A stretch of DNA of 60,036 nucleotides from the NCBI RefSeq assembly GCF_903853455.1, contig NZ_CAINTR010000099.1, positions 1-60,036 on the forward strand, in the 5' to 3' direction. Positions 45,602-55,396 of this stretch are shown here, piece by piece (the stretch's first letter is position 1; the number at the start of each line of letters is the position of its first letter). The notes under the pieces are model-generated. The model made no database searches, was not told the DNA's origin, and saw nothing but the letters and a program-made list of their open reading frames with translations. The position numbers and the translations under genes were made by a program. This DNA is from an uncultured Magnetospirillum sp. Lineage in GTDB: Bacteria; Pseudomonadota; Alphaproteobacteria; Rhodospirillales; Magnetospirillaceae.

Positions 45602-46012
45602 CTAAAATGTATCTTCGGGGTTCGTTTGGCCATCAGGAAGCAGATTGCTCGATGACCGATCAGGATCCTTCATCCTCTCAAGATTTCTGGACCGTTCTGC
45701 AAGTAGGCGAGTCTTCCGCCGTTTTTCTCGTCGCTCCATAAGCCCGTACCCAACACCGCTGACTCCGAGGATCGCGGCAAGGCCGCAGGGCAATCGTCCT
45801 TCCCCAAAAAACTTAACCAGCACACCAACACTCGTAGTCTCTCCAGCCAAACTGGAGATCGCAAGGCTAGCTCGATACGCCATCCACCCGAATATACCCC
45901 ATTTAATGCAGGTTGCGGGGAGTTTGTAGGCCAGATCAAACCATTGCTGCCGTTTGAGTAGCTCAACGCGGGCCTTGGCCGGAATTTCCGATTGTTTGGC
46001 AGACTTGGCCAT
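45602..46012 (-). CDS. Small membrane protein of unknown function
   Basis: This 136-residue protein has a basic N-terminus with a helical stretch, hydrophobic segments around residues 35-55 and 75-92, and a very basic, Arg-rich stretch after the second (RREKRRKTRLLAERSRNLER). Composition is AT-richer than the chromosome. It is the first gene of a two-gene unit with the membrane protein at 45016-45588. The 182-base gap upstream holds no feature I can support beyond a possible weak promoter. Confidence 0.55.
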   Translation of the reverse strand: MAKSAKQSEIPAKARVELLKRQQWFDLAYKLPATCIKWGIFGWMAYRASLAISSLAGETTSVGVLVKFFGEGRLPCGLAAILGVSGVGYGLMERREKRRKTRLLAERSRNLERMKDPDRSSSNLLPDGQTNPEDTF

Positions 46013-46194
46013 GGAGCGCGATCTCGCTCAATTTCGAGGAACATCGAGTGCGGAGACTATACCCCCGAGATTCCCCTGCAAAGCGAATTTTTCGGAGCGC
46101 CTTGTCGTATTCGGGAGTCCTGCTGATGCGACGAGACACTTGTTTTCGGTGAATATTCCCTTCGCACAGGGGGGGCATTACTGGATACGCCCAC

Positions 46195-46875
46195 TTAAAC
46201 GTACCCCGCCGGATCCTTGAGCCCCGCCTCGGCGAACCCCTTCAGCCGCAGGTGACACGAATCGCACTGGCCGCAGGCCAGCCCGGACGGATCGGGGTCG
46301 TAACAGGTCGATGTGATGGCATAGTCCACCCCCAGCGCCAGCCCCTGCCGGATGATCTCCGCCTTGGTCAACTGGATCAGCGGGGTGTGGATGGTCAGCC
46401 TGTGGCCCTCGACCGCCGCCTTGGTGGCGAGATTGGCCATGGCCTCGAAGGCGGCGATATAGTCGGGCCGGCAGTCGGGGTAACCAGAATAATCCACCGC
46501 GTTGACGCCCACGAAGATGTCGGCGGCGCCGATCACCTCGGCGAAGGCGAGCGCGAAGGACAGCATGATGGTGTTGCGGGCCGGCACATAGGTGACCGGG
46601 ATGCCGGACGCCATCTCGGCATCGTCACGGCCCTTGGGCACCGCGATGTCCGAGGTCAGCGCCGAACCGCCGAACACCCGCAGATCGATGTCGGCGATGC
46701 GGTGGTCGGCCACCCCCATGGCGGCGGCGACCCGGCGCGCGGCTTCGATCTCGACGGCATGGCGCTGGCCGTAGCGGAAGGTCAGCGCCGAGAGCGTGAA
46801 GCCCTGGGCCTGGGCCATGGCCAGCACGGTGGCGGAATCGAGGCCGCCGCTCAACAGGACGATGGCAGGTTTCAT
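46195..46875 (-). CDS. queC: 7-cyano-7-deazaguanine synthase
   Basis: This 226-residue enzyme makes preQ0 from carboxydeazaguanine and ammonia, feeding queuosine in tRNA. It has the ATP pyrophosphatase loop [10 protein letters not shown] near residue 8, [12 protein letters not shown], and the four zinc cysteines near the C-terminus ([17 protein letters not shown]). Length is standard. The other preQ0 genes (queD, queE) are not in the window. The PanD-like gene lies 71 bases upstream in the same direction. Confidence 0.96.
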   Translation of the reverse strand: MKPAIVLLSGGLDSATVLAMAQAQGFTLSALTFRYGQRHAVEIEAARRVAAAMGVADHRIADIDLRVFGGSALTSDIAVPKGRDDAEMASGIPVTYVPARNTIMLSFALAFAEVIGAADIFVGVNAVDYSGYPDCRPDYIAAFEAMANLATKAAVEGHRLTIHTPLIQLTKAEIIRQGLALGVDYAITSTCYDPDPSGLACGQCDSCHLRLKGFAEAGLKDPAGYV

Positions 46876-46946
46876 CGTAACAAACCTCAGTTCCCGCGAA
46901 AGCCAAGGCGGACGGAGCTCCGCCGCCCGGCGATTGAGGGACGAAT

Positions 46947-47489
46947 CTACAAGGAAAAATGCGTCGCGAGGAAGTCGTCGATCTCGGCCTCGCTCCAGCC
47001 CTTGGCGGCGAGACCGTCACGGACGCGGGTGATGTCCACGTTGGGCCAGGTGTGGCAGCTTTCCACCGTATGCTTGTCGGCATCGACGATGCGGAAATCA
47101 TAGGGCCGCCGCTCGCTCTGGAACACGTCGTAATACAGCACCTGGTCGATGTGGTTGTCCGGCAGGAAGGTCAGGATGCGCGGCTTGATGTCGTAGAGCT
47201 TTTCCGGGCCGCTGATGGTCTCGGTGGCGGCGATGATCAACTCGTCGCCCTTCTGGCAGGTGCGGGCGGCGGCGCCGTTCAGCACGCAGCAGCGCGAGCC
47301 CGATTCGCCGAAGATCACATAGGTCGAGATGCGGGCCGCCGAGTTCTTGTTCCAGATCTCGACGAATTCCATGGGATAGATTCCCGCCATCTCGCACTGC
47401 TCGGGATCGAGGGTGATCGAGCCGTGGTAATTGAGATCGGCGTTAGTGACGCGGATGCCGTGAAGCTTCGCGCGAATGACGTTCATCAT
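46947..47489 (-). CDS. panD: Aspartate 1-decarboxylase with C-terminal extension
   Basis: PanD makes beta-alanine for pantothenate and CoA. The self-cleavage site GS (residues 23-24 in YHGSITLD) that yields the pyruvoyl group is present. So are the other active-site residues of the family: Lys in RAKLH, Arg and Tyr in ARISTYVIF, and the LNGAAAR segment. PanD normally ends near residue 126. This protein has 180 residues, so about 60-70 extra residues ([19 protein letters not shown] and after) follow the core. The start is one of the paired ATG codons at 47489 and 47486. The extension might regulate maturation, like a built-in PanZ; that is inference. Confidence 0.85.
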   Translation of the reverse strand: MMNVIRAKLHGIRVTNADLNYHGSITLDPEQCEMAGIYPMEFVEIWNKNSAARISTYVIFGESGSRCCVLNGAAARTCQKGDELIIAATETISGPEKLYDIKPRILTFLPDNHIDQVLYYDVFQSERRPYDFRIVDADKHTVESCHTWPNVDITRVRDGLAAKGWSEAEIDDFLATHFSL

Positions 47490-47691
47490 GGGACACCGGA
47501 ACAAACGGGTAAGGGCCGGGAGTGACCTAAGCGCAGAGCCGACCTTTCCGCAACACCTTAATTGCGTCCCCGGCCAACGAATATGGGAGCCGGCCCGCCG
47601 ATTCGGCGCTTGACGCCCTCGCCACCGCTGTCGTTTGCTAGCGCGGGCTCGCTATCCTTGCCCCCGTTTCGCCAGAGCAGGAATTTTCCCC

Positions 47692-49059
47692 ATGTCCGCA
47701 CCCGCCAAGCCGAGCGACGAGCCCATCACCGGCAAGCGCCAGATGGTCGAGTCCCTGGAATCCGGTTGCAAGCCGCGCGACGCCTGGCGCATCGGCACCG
47801 AGCACGAGAAGTTCGGCTATACCCTGGACGATCTCCGGCCGCTGCCCTATGAGGGCGAGCGCGGGGTCAAGGCCATGCTGGACGGGCTGGCGGCATTGGG
47901 TTGGGAACCGGTGCTGGAGGGCGGCAACGTCATCGCCCTGCTGGACCACGACGGCGCTGCCATCAGCCTGGAGCCCGGCGGCCAATTGGAATTGTCCGGC
48001 GGATTGATGGAAACCATCCACCAGACCGCCGGCGAGGTCACCCACCACCTGGATCAGGTCAAGCAGGTGGCCGGCAAGCTGGGCATCGCCTTCCTCGGGG
48101 TCGGTTTCCAGCCCAAATGGGGCCGCGCCGACACGCCGTGGATGCCCAAGGGCCGCTACGGCATCATGCGCCGCCACATGCCGCTGGTGGGCGGCAAGGG
48201 CCTCGACATGATGCTGCGCACCTGCACCGTGCAGGTGAACCTGGACTTCGCCTCGGAAGCCGACATGGTCAAGAAGCTGCGGGTGTCGCTGGCCTTGCAG
48301 CCCGTCGCTACCGCCCTGTTCGCCAGTTCGCCCTTCATCGACGGCAAGCCGTCGGGCCTGCTGTCGGCCCGCGCCGCCGTCTGGACCGACACCGACCCGC
48401 ACCGCACCGGCACCTTGCCCTTCGCCTTCGAGGACGGAATGGGGTTCGAGCGTTACGTGGACTGGATGCTGGATGTGCCCATGTATTTCGTCTATCGCGA
48501 CGGCAAATACATCGACGCCGCCGGCCAGAGCTTCCGCGACTTCCTGGCCGGCAAGCTGCCGGCCCTGCCCGGCGAGCTGCCGACCGTGGGCGACTGGGCG
48601 GATCACCTGACCACCGCCTTCCCCGAGGTGCGGCTGAAGAAGTTCCTGGAAATGCGCGGCGCCGATGGCGGGCCATGGCGCCGCCTCTGCGCCCTGCCGG
48701 CGCTGTGGACCGGCTTGCTCTACGACGACGTGGCGCTGGACGGCGCCTGGCAGTTGGTCAAGGACTGGACCGCCGAGGAGCGCGAGAGCTTGCGCCGCGA
48801 CGTTCCGGCCCAGGCGCTGTCGGCCTCCATTCGGGGACGCTCGGTGCGCGAGCTGGCGCTGGAGGTGCTGGACCTGGCCAAGGGCGGACTGAAGCGGCGC
48901 GCCCGCCTCAACGATTCCGGCCGTGACGAGACCCTCTATCTCGACACGCTGGAGATGATCGCCCAGTCCGGCAAAACCGCCGCCGAGGACATGCTCGACG
49001 CCTTCGCCGGCCGCTGGCAGGGCAGTGTCGATCCGATCTTCCGCGAATACGCCTATTAG
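47692..49059 (+). CDS. gshA: Glutamate-cysteine ligase (plant/alphaproteobacterial type)
   Basis: This 455-residue enzyme performs the first, ATP-dependent step of glutathione synthesis. It belongs to the group shared by plants and alphaproteobacteria: [12 protein letters not shown] near residue 32, [14 protein letters not shown] near 90, and [13 protein letters not shown] near 178 are typical. The ATG at 47692 with AGGA upstream is used. It converges with the cupin gene (overlapping ends at 49056-49059). gshB is not in the window. Confidence 0.93.
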   Translation: MSAPAKPSDEPITGKRQMVESLESGCKPRDAWRIGTEHEKFGYTLDDLRPLPYEGERGVKAMLDGLAALGWEPVLEGGNVIALLDHDGAAISLEPGGQLELSGGLMETIHQTAGEVTHHLDQVKQVAGKLGIAFLGVGFQPKWGRADTPWMPKGRYGIMRRHMPLVGGKGLDMMLRTCTVQVNLDFASEADMVKKLRVSLALQPVATALFASSPFIDGKPSGLLSARAAVWTDTDPHRTGTLPFAFEDGMGFERYVDWMLDVPMYFVYRDGKYIDAAGQSFRDFLAGKLPALPGELPTVGDWADHLTTAFPEVRLKKFLEMRGADGGPWRRLCALPALWTGLLYDDVALDGAWQLVKDWTAEERESLRRDVPAQALSASIRGRSVRELALEVLDLAKGGLKRRARLNDSGRDETLYLDTLEMIAQSGKTAAEDMLDAFAGRWQGSVDPIFREYAY

Positions 49060-49541
49060 GCCGGGGGCTGCCACCGCGCGCCCGGAACCGCTTCGGTCCG
49101 CAGCCAGTCGCGGCACGCCGCCGCCTCGTCGCCGCCTTCCGGGGGAGCCCAGGCGGCGAAGTCCGCTCCGGCGGTGGGGACATAGGGACCGGGCTTGATC
49201 TCCATCACCACGGTTCCCGCGTCCAGAACCACCAGGCTATGCCAGCAGCCGGGTGGGAACTCGGCGACCCGGGCGGCGCCCTCGCCCATCTCCACTTGTC
49301 GCTCCACCGTCCCCACGTCGTCGAAGGTCAGCAGGCGGCAGCGCCCGGCGATCAGGACGAACACCTCGAATTTGTCGCAATGGCGGTGCGGCCGCACATA
49401 GGTGTCGGGCTCCAGCGCGATGACCAGCCGGTTAATCGGCTCGGCCGGGTCGGCGTGCAGGTTGAGGTGCACCCGCCGCCGAGGCGCGGTCTTGGCGTCG
49501 GCGACCAGGGCGTCGATGCGATCCGAATCGATGATTTTCAT
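49056..49541 (-). CDS. WbuC-family cupin metalloprotein
   Basis: This 161-residue cupin has metal-binding motifs in [14 protein letters not shown] (two His and a Glu, about residues 50-63) and a later His in CWHSLVV. The layout fits the WbuC family, often found in O-antigen or polysaccharide loci, with unknown reaction. The ATG at 49541 overlaps the stop of the AbrB-type gene (ATGA), so they are co-translated. The C-terminal tail after residue 135 is Trp-rich. Confidence 0.85.
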   Translation of the reverse strand: MKIIDSDRIDALVADAKTAPRRRVHLNLHADPAEPINRLVIALEPDTYVRPHRHCDKFEVFVLIAGRCRLLTFDDVGTVERQVEMGEGAARVAEFPPGCWHSLVVLDAGTVVMEIKPGPYVPTAGADFAAWAPPEGGDEAAACRDWLRTEAVPGARWQPPA

Positions 49542-50587
49542 GACGGCCGTCCCTTCCTCGCCAGCAGCCGGAACGCCAGCGGCGCCAGCATGATCACCAG
49601 AACCACCCGCACCACGTGATGGGTGGAGACGAAGGCCACATCCTGGCCCAAGGCCAGCGCCACCAGACACATCTCGGCGATGCCGCCCGGCACGAAGGCC
49701 AGCAACAGGGCCGGAAACGGCAGCCCCGAGCCCAGCGCCAGCAAGGCGGCGGCTCCGGCCGAGATCACCAGCATGATGGCGGTGGCACCCAGCGCCGGTC
49801 GCGCCATCATCGCCACCTCGCCCCAGCGCAAGCCCCGGAAGCGCGAGCCGATGCTGGCCCCGATCACCACCTGGGCCAGGATCACCAGTTCGGCCGGCGG
49901 CCTGGACAGGGTGAGGCCGGCCAGGTGCAGGCCGGCGCTGGCGATCATCGGGCCGGTCAGGGGCCAGGCCGGCAGCCGGGCCAGCCGGGCCAGCGCCGCC
50001 CCGATCACCGCGCACCCGGCCAGCACCAGAGCGTCACGGAGGCCGAGATCCATCAGCCGCCCCATGCTCTGGGCCATGGGGACCGAGTGGATATGGGCGA
50101 TCAGGCGATAGCCGAACGGCACGGTGAAGACGATCAGCAGGATGCGAAGCGAGTGGGACAGGGCGATACCGCGCTCGTCGCCCCCCAACTCGGTTCCGGC
50201 CAGCACCATTTCGTTGATGCCGCCCGGCGCCCCGGCGAAGAAGGCGGTGACGGTGTCCATTCCCGCCACCCGGCGCAGATAGACCACCACCAGGGCCGTG
50301 GTGACCACCATGGCGGCGAGCAGCACCGCCATGCTGCCGGCCCAGCGGCCGATGCGGTCCAGCAGGTCGGGAGCGAAGGCGCTGCCCAGCATCAGCCCCA
50401 GCACCGCGATCATGGCGGTGCGCAGGTGCTGGGGCACCTTGGGACTCCAGCCCGACAGCGAGGCGGAGATGGTGGCGCTGAGCGCTCCCAGCATCCAGGG
50501 CAGGGGGAGGTTCAAGGTGGCGAACAGCCCGCCGCCCAGCGCGCCGAGACCGAGGCCCAGCGCCCAATGCCGATAGGTTCGCGTCAC
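49538..50587 (-). CDS. AbrB-family integral membrane protein
   Basis: This protein of about 349 residues has some ten to twelve hydrophobic segments in two similar halves. Each half has the family motif: LPWMLGALSAT in the first half and PAWPLTGPMIASAG in the second, with FFAGAPGGINEMV and LAFVPGGIAEMC. It matches the AbrB family (Pfam PF05145), once mis-named ammonia monooxygenase. Transport function is presumed but the substrate is unknown. The start is GTG at 50587 with GAGGG seven bases upstream, lying at the edge of a repeat. Confidence 0.87.
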   Translation of the reverse strand: MTRTYRHWALGLGLGALGGGLFATLNLPLPWMLGALSATISASLSGWSPKVPQHLRTAMIAVLGLMLGSAFAPDLLDRIGRWAGSMAVLLAAMVVTTALVVVYLRRVAGMDTVTAFFAGAPGGINEMVLAGTELGGDERGIALSHSLRILLIVFTVPFGYRLIAHIHSVPMAQSMGRLMDLGLRDALVLAGCAVIGAALARLARLPAWPLTGPMIASAGLHLAGLTLSRPPAELVILAQVVIGASIGSRFRGLRWGEVAMMARPALGATAIMLVISAGAAALLALGSGLPFPALLLAFVPGGIAEMCLVALALGQDVAFVSTHHVVRVVLVIMLAPLAFRLLARKGRPS

Positions 50588-50594
50588 GGACAAA

Positions 50595-50721
50595 CCCTCG
50601 CCCGCTCGCGGGAGAGGGTGGCGAGGCGAAGCCGAGCCGGGTGAGGGCTCGTCTGCCTGAAAAGGCCCTCACCCTCCCAGCCTTCGGCCGGGCCCCTCCC
50701 TCTCCCGCAAGCGGGAGAGGG
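50595..50721. repeat. Composite palindromic repeat, copy 2
   Basis: Hairpins at 50595-50618 and 50698-50721 (arms CCCTCTCCCG / CGGGAGAGGG, one mismatch in the first) flank GGGTGAGGGC (50639-50648) and GCCCTCACCC (50665-50674), the same plan as 13339-13492. It lies between nadK and the AbrB-type gene, and its left end supplies the latter's ribosome binding site. Confidence 0.85.
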
Positions 50722-50750
50722 GCATGCCGCCCCGAAATTGCCGGCGCGCC

Positions 50751-51518
50751 TCATGGCAGGAACTGTTCGACGGTGATGCGCTCTTCCAGATTGTGCTCGG
50801 GATCGAACAGCAGGGTCACATCGCAGGAGCGATCCTCGCGCACCTCGACCTCGAAGACGTCGCGCACTTCGGTATAGTCGGCCACGGCGCTGACCGGGCG
50901 CTTGGACGCTTCCTGAATCTCGAACAGAACGGTGGCGGTATGGGGCAGCAAGGCGCCGCGCCAGCGCCGCGGCCGAAAGGGGCTGATGGGGGTCAGGGCG
51001 GCGACGCCGGCCCCCAGGGGAATGATGGGGCCGTGGGCCGACAGGTTATAGGCGGTGCTGCCGGCCGGGGTCGACAGCAGGATGCCGTCGCAGATCAGTT
51101 CCTCCAGCCGGATCTTGCCGTCGATGCGAATGCGCAGCTTGGCCGCCTGACGGGTTTCGCGCAGCAGCGACACCTCGTTCATGGCCAGGGCCTCCACCAC
51201 CTCGCCGGCACCGGTGCGGGCCCGCATGCGCAGGGGATGCAGAACCACCTTCTGGGCGCGCGACAGCCGCTCGATCAGCCCGTGTTCGCGGAAGGTGTTC
51301 ATCAGGAAGCCGACCGATCCCCGGTTCATGCCGTAGATCGGCACCTTGCGCTCGACGAAGCTGTGCAGCATCTCCAGCATGAACCCGTCGCCGCCCAGCG
51401 CCACGATGAGATCGGCTTCCTCGGGCGGCACATGGGGGTAGCGGTTCGTCAACCGGTCCAGTGCCGCCTTGGCGGCCTCGGTCTCGGCGCCGACAAAAGC
51501 GATGGAGGAAAAGGTCAT
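50751..51518 (-). CDS. nadK: NAD kinase
   Basis: This 255-residue enzyme makes NADP from NAD. The diagnostic [10 protein letters not shown] (GGDG, about residue 40), the [11 protein letters not shown] segment, [10 protein letters not shown] and the second nucleotide loop [17 protein letters not shown] are present. The ATG at 51518 fits the family start. The length is near the short end for the family, as in many alphaproteobacteria. It is followed downstream by a repeat and the AbrB-type gene. Confidence 0.95.
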   Translation of the reverse strand: MTFSSIAFVGAETEAAKAALDRLTNRYPHVPPEEADLIVALGGDGFMLEMLHSFVERKVPIYGMNRGSVGFLMNTFREHGLIERLSRAQKVVLHPLRMRARTGAGEVVEALAMNEVSLLRETRQAAKLRIRIDGKIRLEELICDGILLSTPAGSTAYNLSAHGPIIPLGAGVAALTPISPFRPRRWRGALLPHTATVLFEIQEASKRPVSAVADYTEVRDVFEVEVREDRSCDVTLLFDPEHNLEERITVEQFLP

Positions 51519-51594
51519 GAATGCCTCGGGGCGGCTTGGGCTGCCCGGAGTATATACCTTGCCGCGAAAGCCTCACCAAGTTTAGCTGGCGGGG

Positions 51595-51616
51595 GAAGAT
51601 CCCGCGCGGGATCTTC
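51595..51616. repeat. Perfect 22-bp palindrome
   Basis: GAAGATCCCGC (51595-51605) is followed directly by its reverse complement (51606-51616), in the 202-base gap between nadK and moaA. It could be a moaA terminator stem or a protein-binding site. Confidence 0.6.
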
Positions 51617-51720
51617 TGCAACTCCCGCCGCTCCGCTTGCCAGCGCCCCTCGTCGTCGCGTTCGCTCCGGCGGATATGGGGGCGGCCAGTTGAGTGGCGA
51701 GAGGCCTCTGATGCCGATTT

Positions 51721-52707
51721 TCAGCCGCCGGTGACGCTCATATGGCGGCTGACCGCCGGATGGGCGTTGCGGTCGATGATGAAGTCGTGCCCCTTGGGCT
51801 TGCGGCTGATGGCCTCGGCGATGGCCGCCTCCAGCAGGTGGTCGGACTCGCTGGCCCGCAGCGGCGCCCGCAGGTCGGCGGCGTCTTCCTGACCCAGGCA
51901 CATGAACAAGGTGCCGGTACAGGTCACCCGCACCCGGTTGCACGATTCGCAGAAATTATGGGTCAGCGGGGTGATGAAGCCGATCCGCCGGCCGGTTTCG
52001 GCCACCTGGACATAGGTGGCGGGGCCGCCGGTGCGATAGTCGATGTCGGCGAGCGTCCAGCGCTGCTCCAGGCGCGAGCGCACCAGCGACAGCGGCAGAT
52101 ACTGCTCGGTGCGGTCGGCGTGGATCTCGCCCATGGGCATGGTCTCGATGAAGGTCAGGTCGAAACCGTGCTCGCCGCACCATTCCACCAGCCGGTCGTG
52201 CTCGTCCTCGTTGCCGTCCTTGAGCGCCACGGTGTTGATTTTCACCGCCAGCCCGGCCGCCTTGGCGGCCATGATGCCGGCCAGCACCTGATCCAGCTTG
52301 CCCCAGCGGGTGATGGTCTGGAACCGCTCGGGGTCGAGGCTGTCCAGCGAGATGTTGATGCGGCGCACCCCCGCCTGGGCCAGACCCTCGGCATATTTGG
52401 CCAATTGGGTGGCATTGGTGGTCAGGGTCAGCTCGTCCAGGTCGCCGGCCTTGACCATCTGCCCCAGACGATCCACCAGGCTCATGACGTTGCGCCGCAC
52501 CAGCGGCTCGCCGCCGGTCAGGCGGATCTTGCGCACGCCCTGGCGGACGAAGGCGGCGCACAGGCGCTCCAGCTCCTCCAGCGACAGAATGTCGGCCTTG
52601 GGCAGGAAATGCATATCCTCGCCCATGCAATAGACGCAACGCAGGTCGCAGCGGTCGGTCACCGACACGCGCAGATAGGTGATGCGGCGCCCAAAGGGAT
52701 CGATCAT
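51721..52707 (-). CDS. moaA: GTP 3',8-cyclase (molybdenum cofactor synthesis)
   Basis: This 328-residue radical SAM enzyme starts molybdenum cofactor synthesis. The N-terminal cluster CDLRCVYC (residues 20-27) and the C-terminal cluster [11 protein letters not shown] are present, with LTGGEPLVR between. The C-terminal GG needed for activity is seen (SVTGG). The start is ATG at 52707. It is divergent from a DUF2478-domain gene, a family found near molybdate and heavy-metal genes; the 111-base spacer may hold both promoters. Confidence 0.96.
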   Translation of the reverse strand: MIDPFGRRITYLRVSVTDRCDLRCVYCMGEDMHFLPKADILSLEELERLCAAFVRQGVRKIRLTGGEPLVRRNVMSLVDRLGQMVKAGDLDELTLTTNATQLAKYAEGLAQAGVRRINISLDSLDPERFQTITRWGKLDQVLAGIMAAKAAGLAVKINTVALKDGNEDEHDRLVEWCGEHGFDLTFIETMPMGEIHADRTEQYLPLSLVRSRLEQRWTLADIDYRTGGPATYVQVAETGRRIGFITPLTHNFCESCNRVRVTCTGTLFMCLGQEDAADLRAPLRASESDHLLEAAIAEAISRKPKGHDFIIDRNAHPAVSRHMSVTGG

Positions 52708-52818
52708 GGCACATCCTCCATACCCCTCGGCGGGGGCTTGTCAGGATGATATATAGTGAGCCCGACGAAAAACAGTATTGGCTTTGATCAAGGCAGCCCG
52801 CGAAGGATTCCGACCGCC

Positions 52819-54048
52819 ATGACCGCTCTCCCCCATCCCGGCATCCCGGCCATCGGCGCCGTGATCTACGCGCCGGGGAAGCCGCCGGAAGATCTGCTCA
52901 CCACCTTCGCCGGCCAGCTTCAGGGACGCGGCTTCGCCATCGGCGGCCTGCTGCAGGACACGATGCGGGCCCCGGACGGCCGCAAGACCGACATGCAGGT
53001 GACCGAGCTGGATACCGGCCGCCGCCTGTCCATCGGTCAGGCCCTGGGCAAGGCCTCCAAGTCCTGCATCCTCGACACCCAGGCGCTGGCCGAGGCCTCG
53101 GGCGCCGTGCGCCGCGCCATCGAGACGCGGGTCGACCTGCTGTTCGTCAACAAATTCTCCAAGTCGGAATGCGAGGGCCAAGGGCTGGCCTCGGACATGC
53201 TGGCGGCGGTGGCCGACGGCATCCCGGTCATCACCGCCGTGCCCGGCGTGCTGATCGCGGAATGGCTCGCCTTCACCGGCGGCCGCACCGACCTGCTGGC
53301 CCCGACCCCGGAGGCCCTGTGGCGCTGGTGGGGACCGCGGCGGCTTTACGCCGACCTCGCCCAGGGCGTCGCCGAGACCGAGGTGCGGCGGGTGGTGATC
53401 GGCGTCAACTGGACCATGGTGGAATGCGCCACCGGCATCGGACTGGCCCAAACTCCCGAACGCGGCACCTTCGGCTGTGGCTCCGCCCCCCGGGCGGGGC
53501 AGCGCGCCGGCGGCTCGCTGAAGGACCTGGCGGCGCTGGTCAACTCCGCCAATCCGTTCGACGTGGCGCTGGGCATCGCCGCCTGCAACGCCCATTACAA
53601 CCGCTTCGACCTGGTGGCAGCGTCCGGCAACGGCCTCGACAGCTTTGGCCGTCCCGATGGCGAGACCGTGGTGATCGGCGCGTTCCCCGCCATCGCCGAG
53701 CGCCTGCCCGGCATCAAGGTGATCGACCGCCGCCCCGGCCCCGGACAATATCCCGAGGAAGCGGCGGAGATCCTGCTGCCCGCCGCCGAAACCGTGATCA
53801 TCACCTCGGCCACCCTGGCCAACCGGTCGCTGCCCCGCCTGCTGGCGATGACCCGCCACGCCCGCATCGCCCTGGTGGGACCGGGCGCCCCCTTGACCGA
53901 GCGGCTGTTCTCCTACGGCATCGAGGTCACCTCCGGCCTGATCGCCGAGGATAAGGACGGCCTCGCCCGGGTGGTGGCCGAAGGCGGCGGCGCCCGTGAT
54001 CTGAAGCAGTTCGGCCGGCCGGCGACCCTGCGGCGTGGCGTGGCTTGA
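52819..54048 (+). CDS. DUF2478 and DUF4213/DUF364 fusion protein
   Basis: This 409-residue fusion has residues about 10-160 resembling DUF2478 (a P-loop-like domain found near molybdenum genes; VNKFSKSECEGQGL is characteristic). Residues about 175-400 resemble DUF4213/DUF364, a putative metal-chelation or metal-related domain (ANPFDVALGIAACNAHYNR). The ATG at 52819 has GAAGGA upstream. Placing it opposite moaA suggests a role in molybdenum or another metal; this is inference. The downstream glycosyltransferase overlaps its stop by four bases (TTGA). Confidence 0.8.
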   Translation: MTALPHPGIPAIGAVIYAPGKPPEDLLTTFAGQLQGRGFAIGGLLQDTMRAPDGRKTDMQVTELDTGRRLSIGQALGKASKSCILDTQALAEASGAVRRAIETRVDLLFVNKFSKSECEGQGLASDMLAAVADGIPVITAVPGVLIAEWLAFTGGRTDLLAPTPEALWRWWGPRRLYADLAQGVAETEVRRVVIGVNWTMVECATGIGLAQTPERGTFGCGSAPRAGQRAGGSLKDLAALVNSANPFDVALGIAACNAHYNRFDLVAASGNGLDSFGRPDGETVVIGAFPAIAERLPGIKVIDRRPGPGQYPEEAAEILLPAAETVIITSATLANRSLPRLLAMTRHARIALVGPGAPLTERLFSYGIEVTSGLIAEDKDGLARVVAEGGGARDLKQFGRPATLRRGVA

Positions 54049-55163
54049 TCGTGGCCGCTCCCCTCAAGGTCCTGGTCAACGCCGTCCACTCCAAGAGCGG
54101 CGGCGGCGTGACCTATCTGCGCAACCTGCTGCCGCTGCTGGGCCGCGCGTTCGAGCTGCATGTGGTGGTCCAGGCCGATCAGGTGGAGATGGTCGGCCCC
54201 CTCTGCGCCCAGGCCGGCCTGACCCTGCATGTGATTCCCGTCTGGTCCAAGCTGGCCACCGTGCTGGTACAGGAACAGGTGGTGGTGCCGCTGCTGGCGC
54301 GGCGGATCGGCGCGGTGGTGATCTTTTCGCCGGCCAATTACGGCCCGGTTCTCGGCGGCCGCTCGGTGATCCTGCTGCGCAACGCCTTCGAGGTCACCAC
54401 CTTGGAGGAGCGCTGGTCCAAGCGGGCCTATTGGCTGGCGGTCAAGCTGCTGACCTGGGCCTGCTTCAAGACCTGCCGCCGCGCCATGGTGGTGTCGGCC
54501 CATGCCGGCCGCGCCTTCCTCAAGACGTTCGGCCTGGCCGACGATTCCCGCCTCGGCGTGGTTTATCACGGCGTCGGACGCGCCTTCCATCCTCCGGCCG
54601 AGGACCGGCCGCGCATACCCGGCCGCCTGCTGGCGGTGTCGGACATTTATGTGCAGAAGAATTTCGAGACCCTGCTGCGGGCGCTGGCCCGGCTGCGGCC
54701 CGGCCATCCCGGCCTGCACCTGCAGATCGCCGGCCGCGAGCTGGACCCCGGCTATGCCGCCGGCCTGCGGGCGCTGTGCGCCGAGTTGGGCATCGCCGAC
54801 GCGGTCACCTTCCTGGGCGGCCAGCCACCGCAGCGGATCGCCGAATTGTATCGCGAGGCCGATATTTTCGTCTTCCCGTCGCTGGTGGAAACCTTCGGCA
54901 ATCCCCTGGTCGAAGCCATGGCCTCGGGCATTCCGGTGGTCTGCACCGACGCCGCCGCCATGCCGGAAGTGGTGGGCGGCGCCGCCCTGCTGGCGCCTCC
55001 CCGCGACGATGCCGCCATGGCGCACCAGATCGGCCGCCTGCTGGACGACCGCGACCTGTGGCGCGCCATGGCGGCCAAGGGGCTGGAGCGTGCCGCCGCT
55101 TTCTCGTGGGACAGGACCGCCGCGCTCACCATCGCCGTGTTGCGCCAGGCGGCGGAGGATTGA
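54045..55163 (+). CDS. Family 4 glycosyltransferase
   Basis: This 372-residue GT-B enzyme has an N-terminal acceptor domain (VNAVHSKSGGGVTY, a glycine-rich loop near residue 18) and a C-terminal donor domain with FVFPSLVETFGNPLVEAMASG (the EX7E motif, about residue 285), as in GT4. The start is TTG at 54045, overlapping the stop before it; GTG at 54051 is an alternative. It starts a plus-strand group of sugar-transfer genes running to 59719. Donor and acceptor are unknown. Confidence 0.88.
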   Translation: MIVAAPLKVLVNAVHSKSGGGVTYLRNLLPLLGRAFELHVVVQADQVEMVGPLCAQAGLTLHVIPVWSKLATVLVQEQVVVPLLARRIGAVVIFSPANYGPVLGGRSVILLRNAFEVTTLEERWSKRAYWLAVKLLTWACFKTCRRAMVVSAHAGRAFLKTFGLADDSRLGVVYHGVGRAFHPPAEDRPRIPGRLLAVSDIYVQKNFETLLRALARLRPGHPGLHLQIAGRELDPGYAAGLRALCAELGIADAVTFLGGQPPQRIAELYREADIFVFPSLVETFGNPLVEAMASGIPVVCTDAAAMPEVVGGAALLAPPRDDAAMAHQIGRLLDDRDLWRAMAAKGLERAAAFSWDRTAALTIAVLRQAAED

Positions 55164-55247
55164 TGCGGAGCGGGGGGCGTGGCAGGATGCGCCCGGCATT
55201 TGAGGAACACGAACGGAAGGTGGAGAGACTTGCCGCCCTCTCGTCTC

Positions 55248-55352
55248 GTCACCCCCGCGAAAGCGGGGGTCTATGTTGGATCGAGAGTTGATGCGAACCG
55301 CTCAGTATGAGATTGCCGGACACATGGATTCCCGCTTCCGCGGGAATGACGA
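55248..55352. repeat. Palindromic repeat between glycosyltransferase and deacetylase genes
   Basis: Hairpins ACCCCCGC/GCGGGGGT (55251-55270) and ATTCCCGC/GCGGGAAT (55328-55347) flank 57 unique bases and end in GTCA/TGAC-like sequences. It is a common proteobacterial intergenic form, similar in plan to 32790-32883. Confidence 0.75.
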
Positions 55353-55396
55353 TGGAAGTTCTGGCTGTCCACAGCCTGCCGAATAGGGAACTCACA

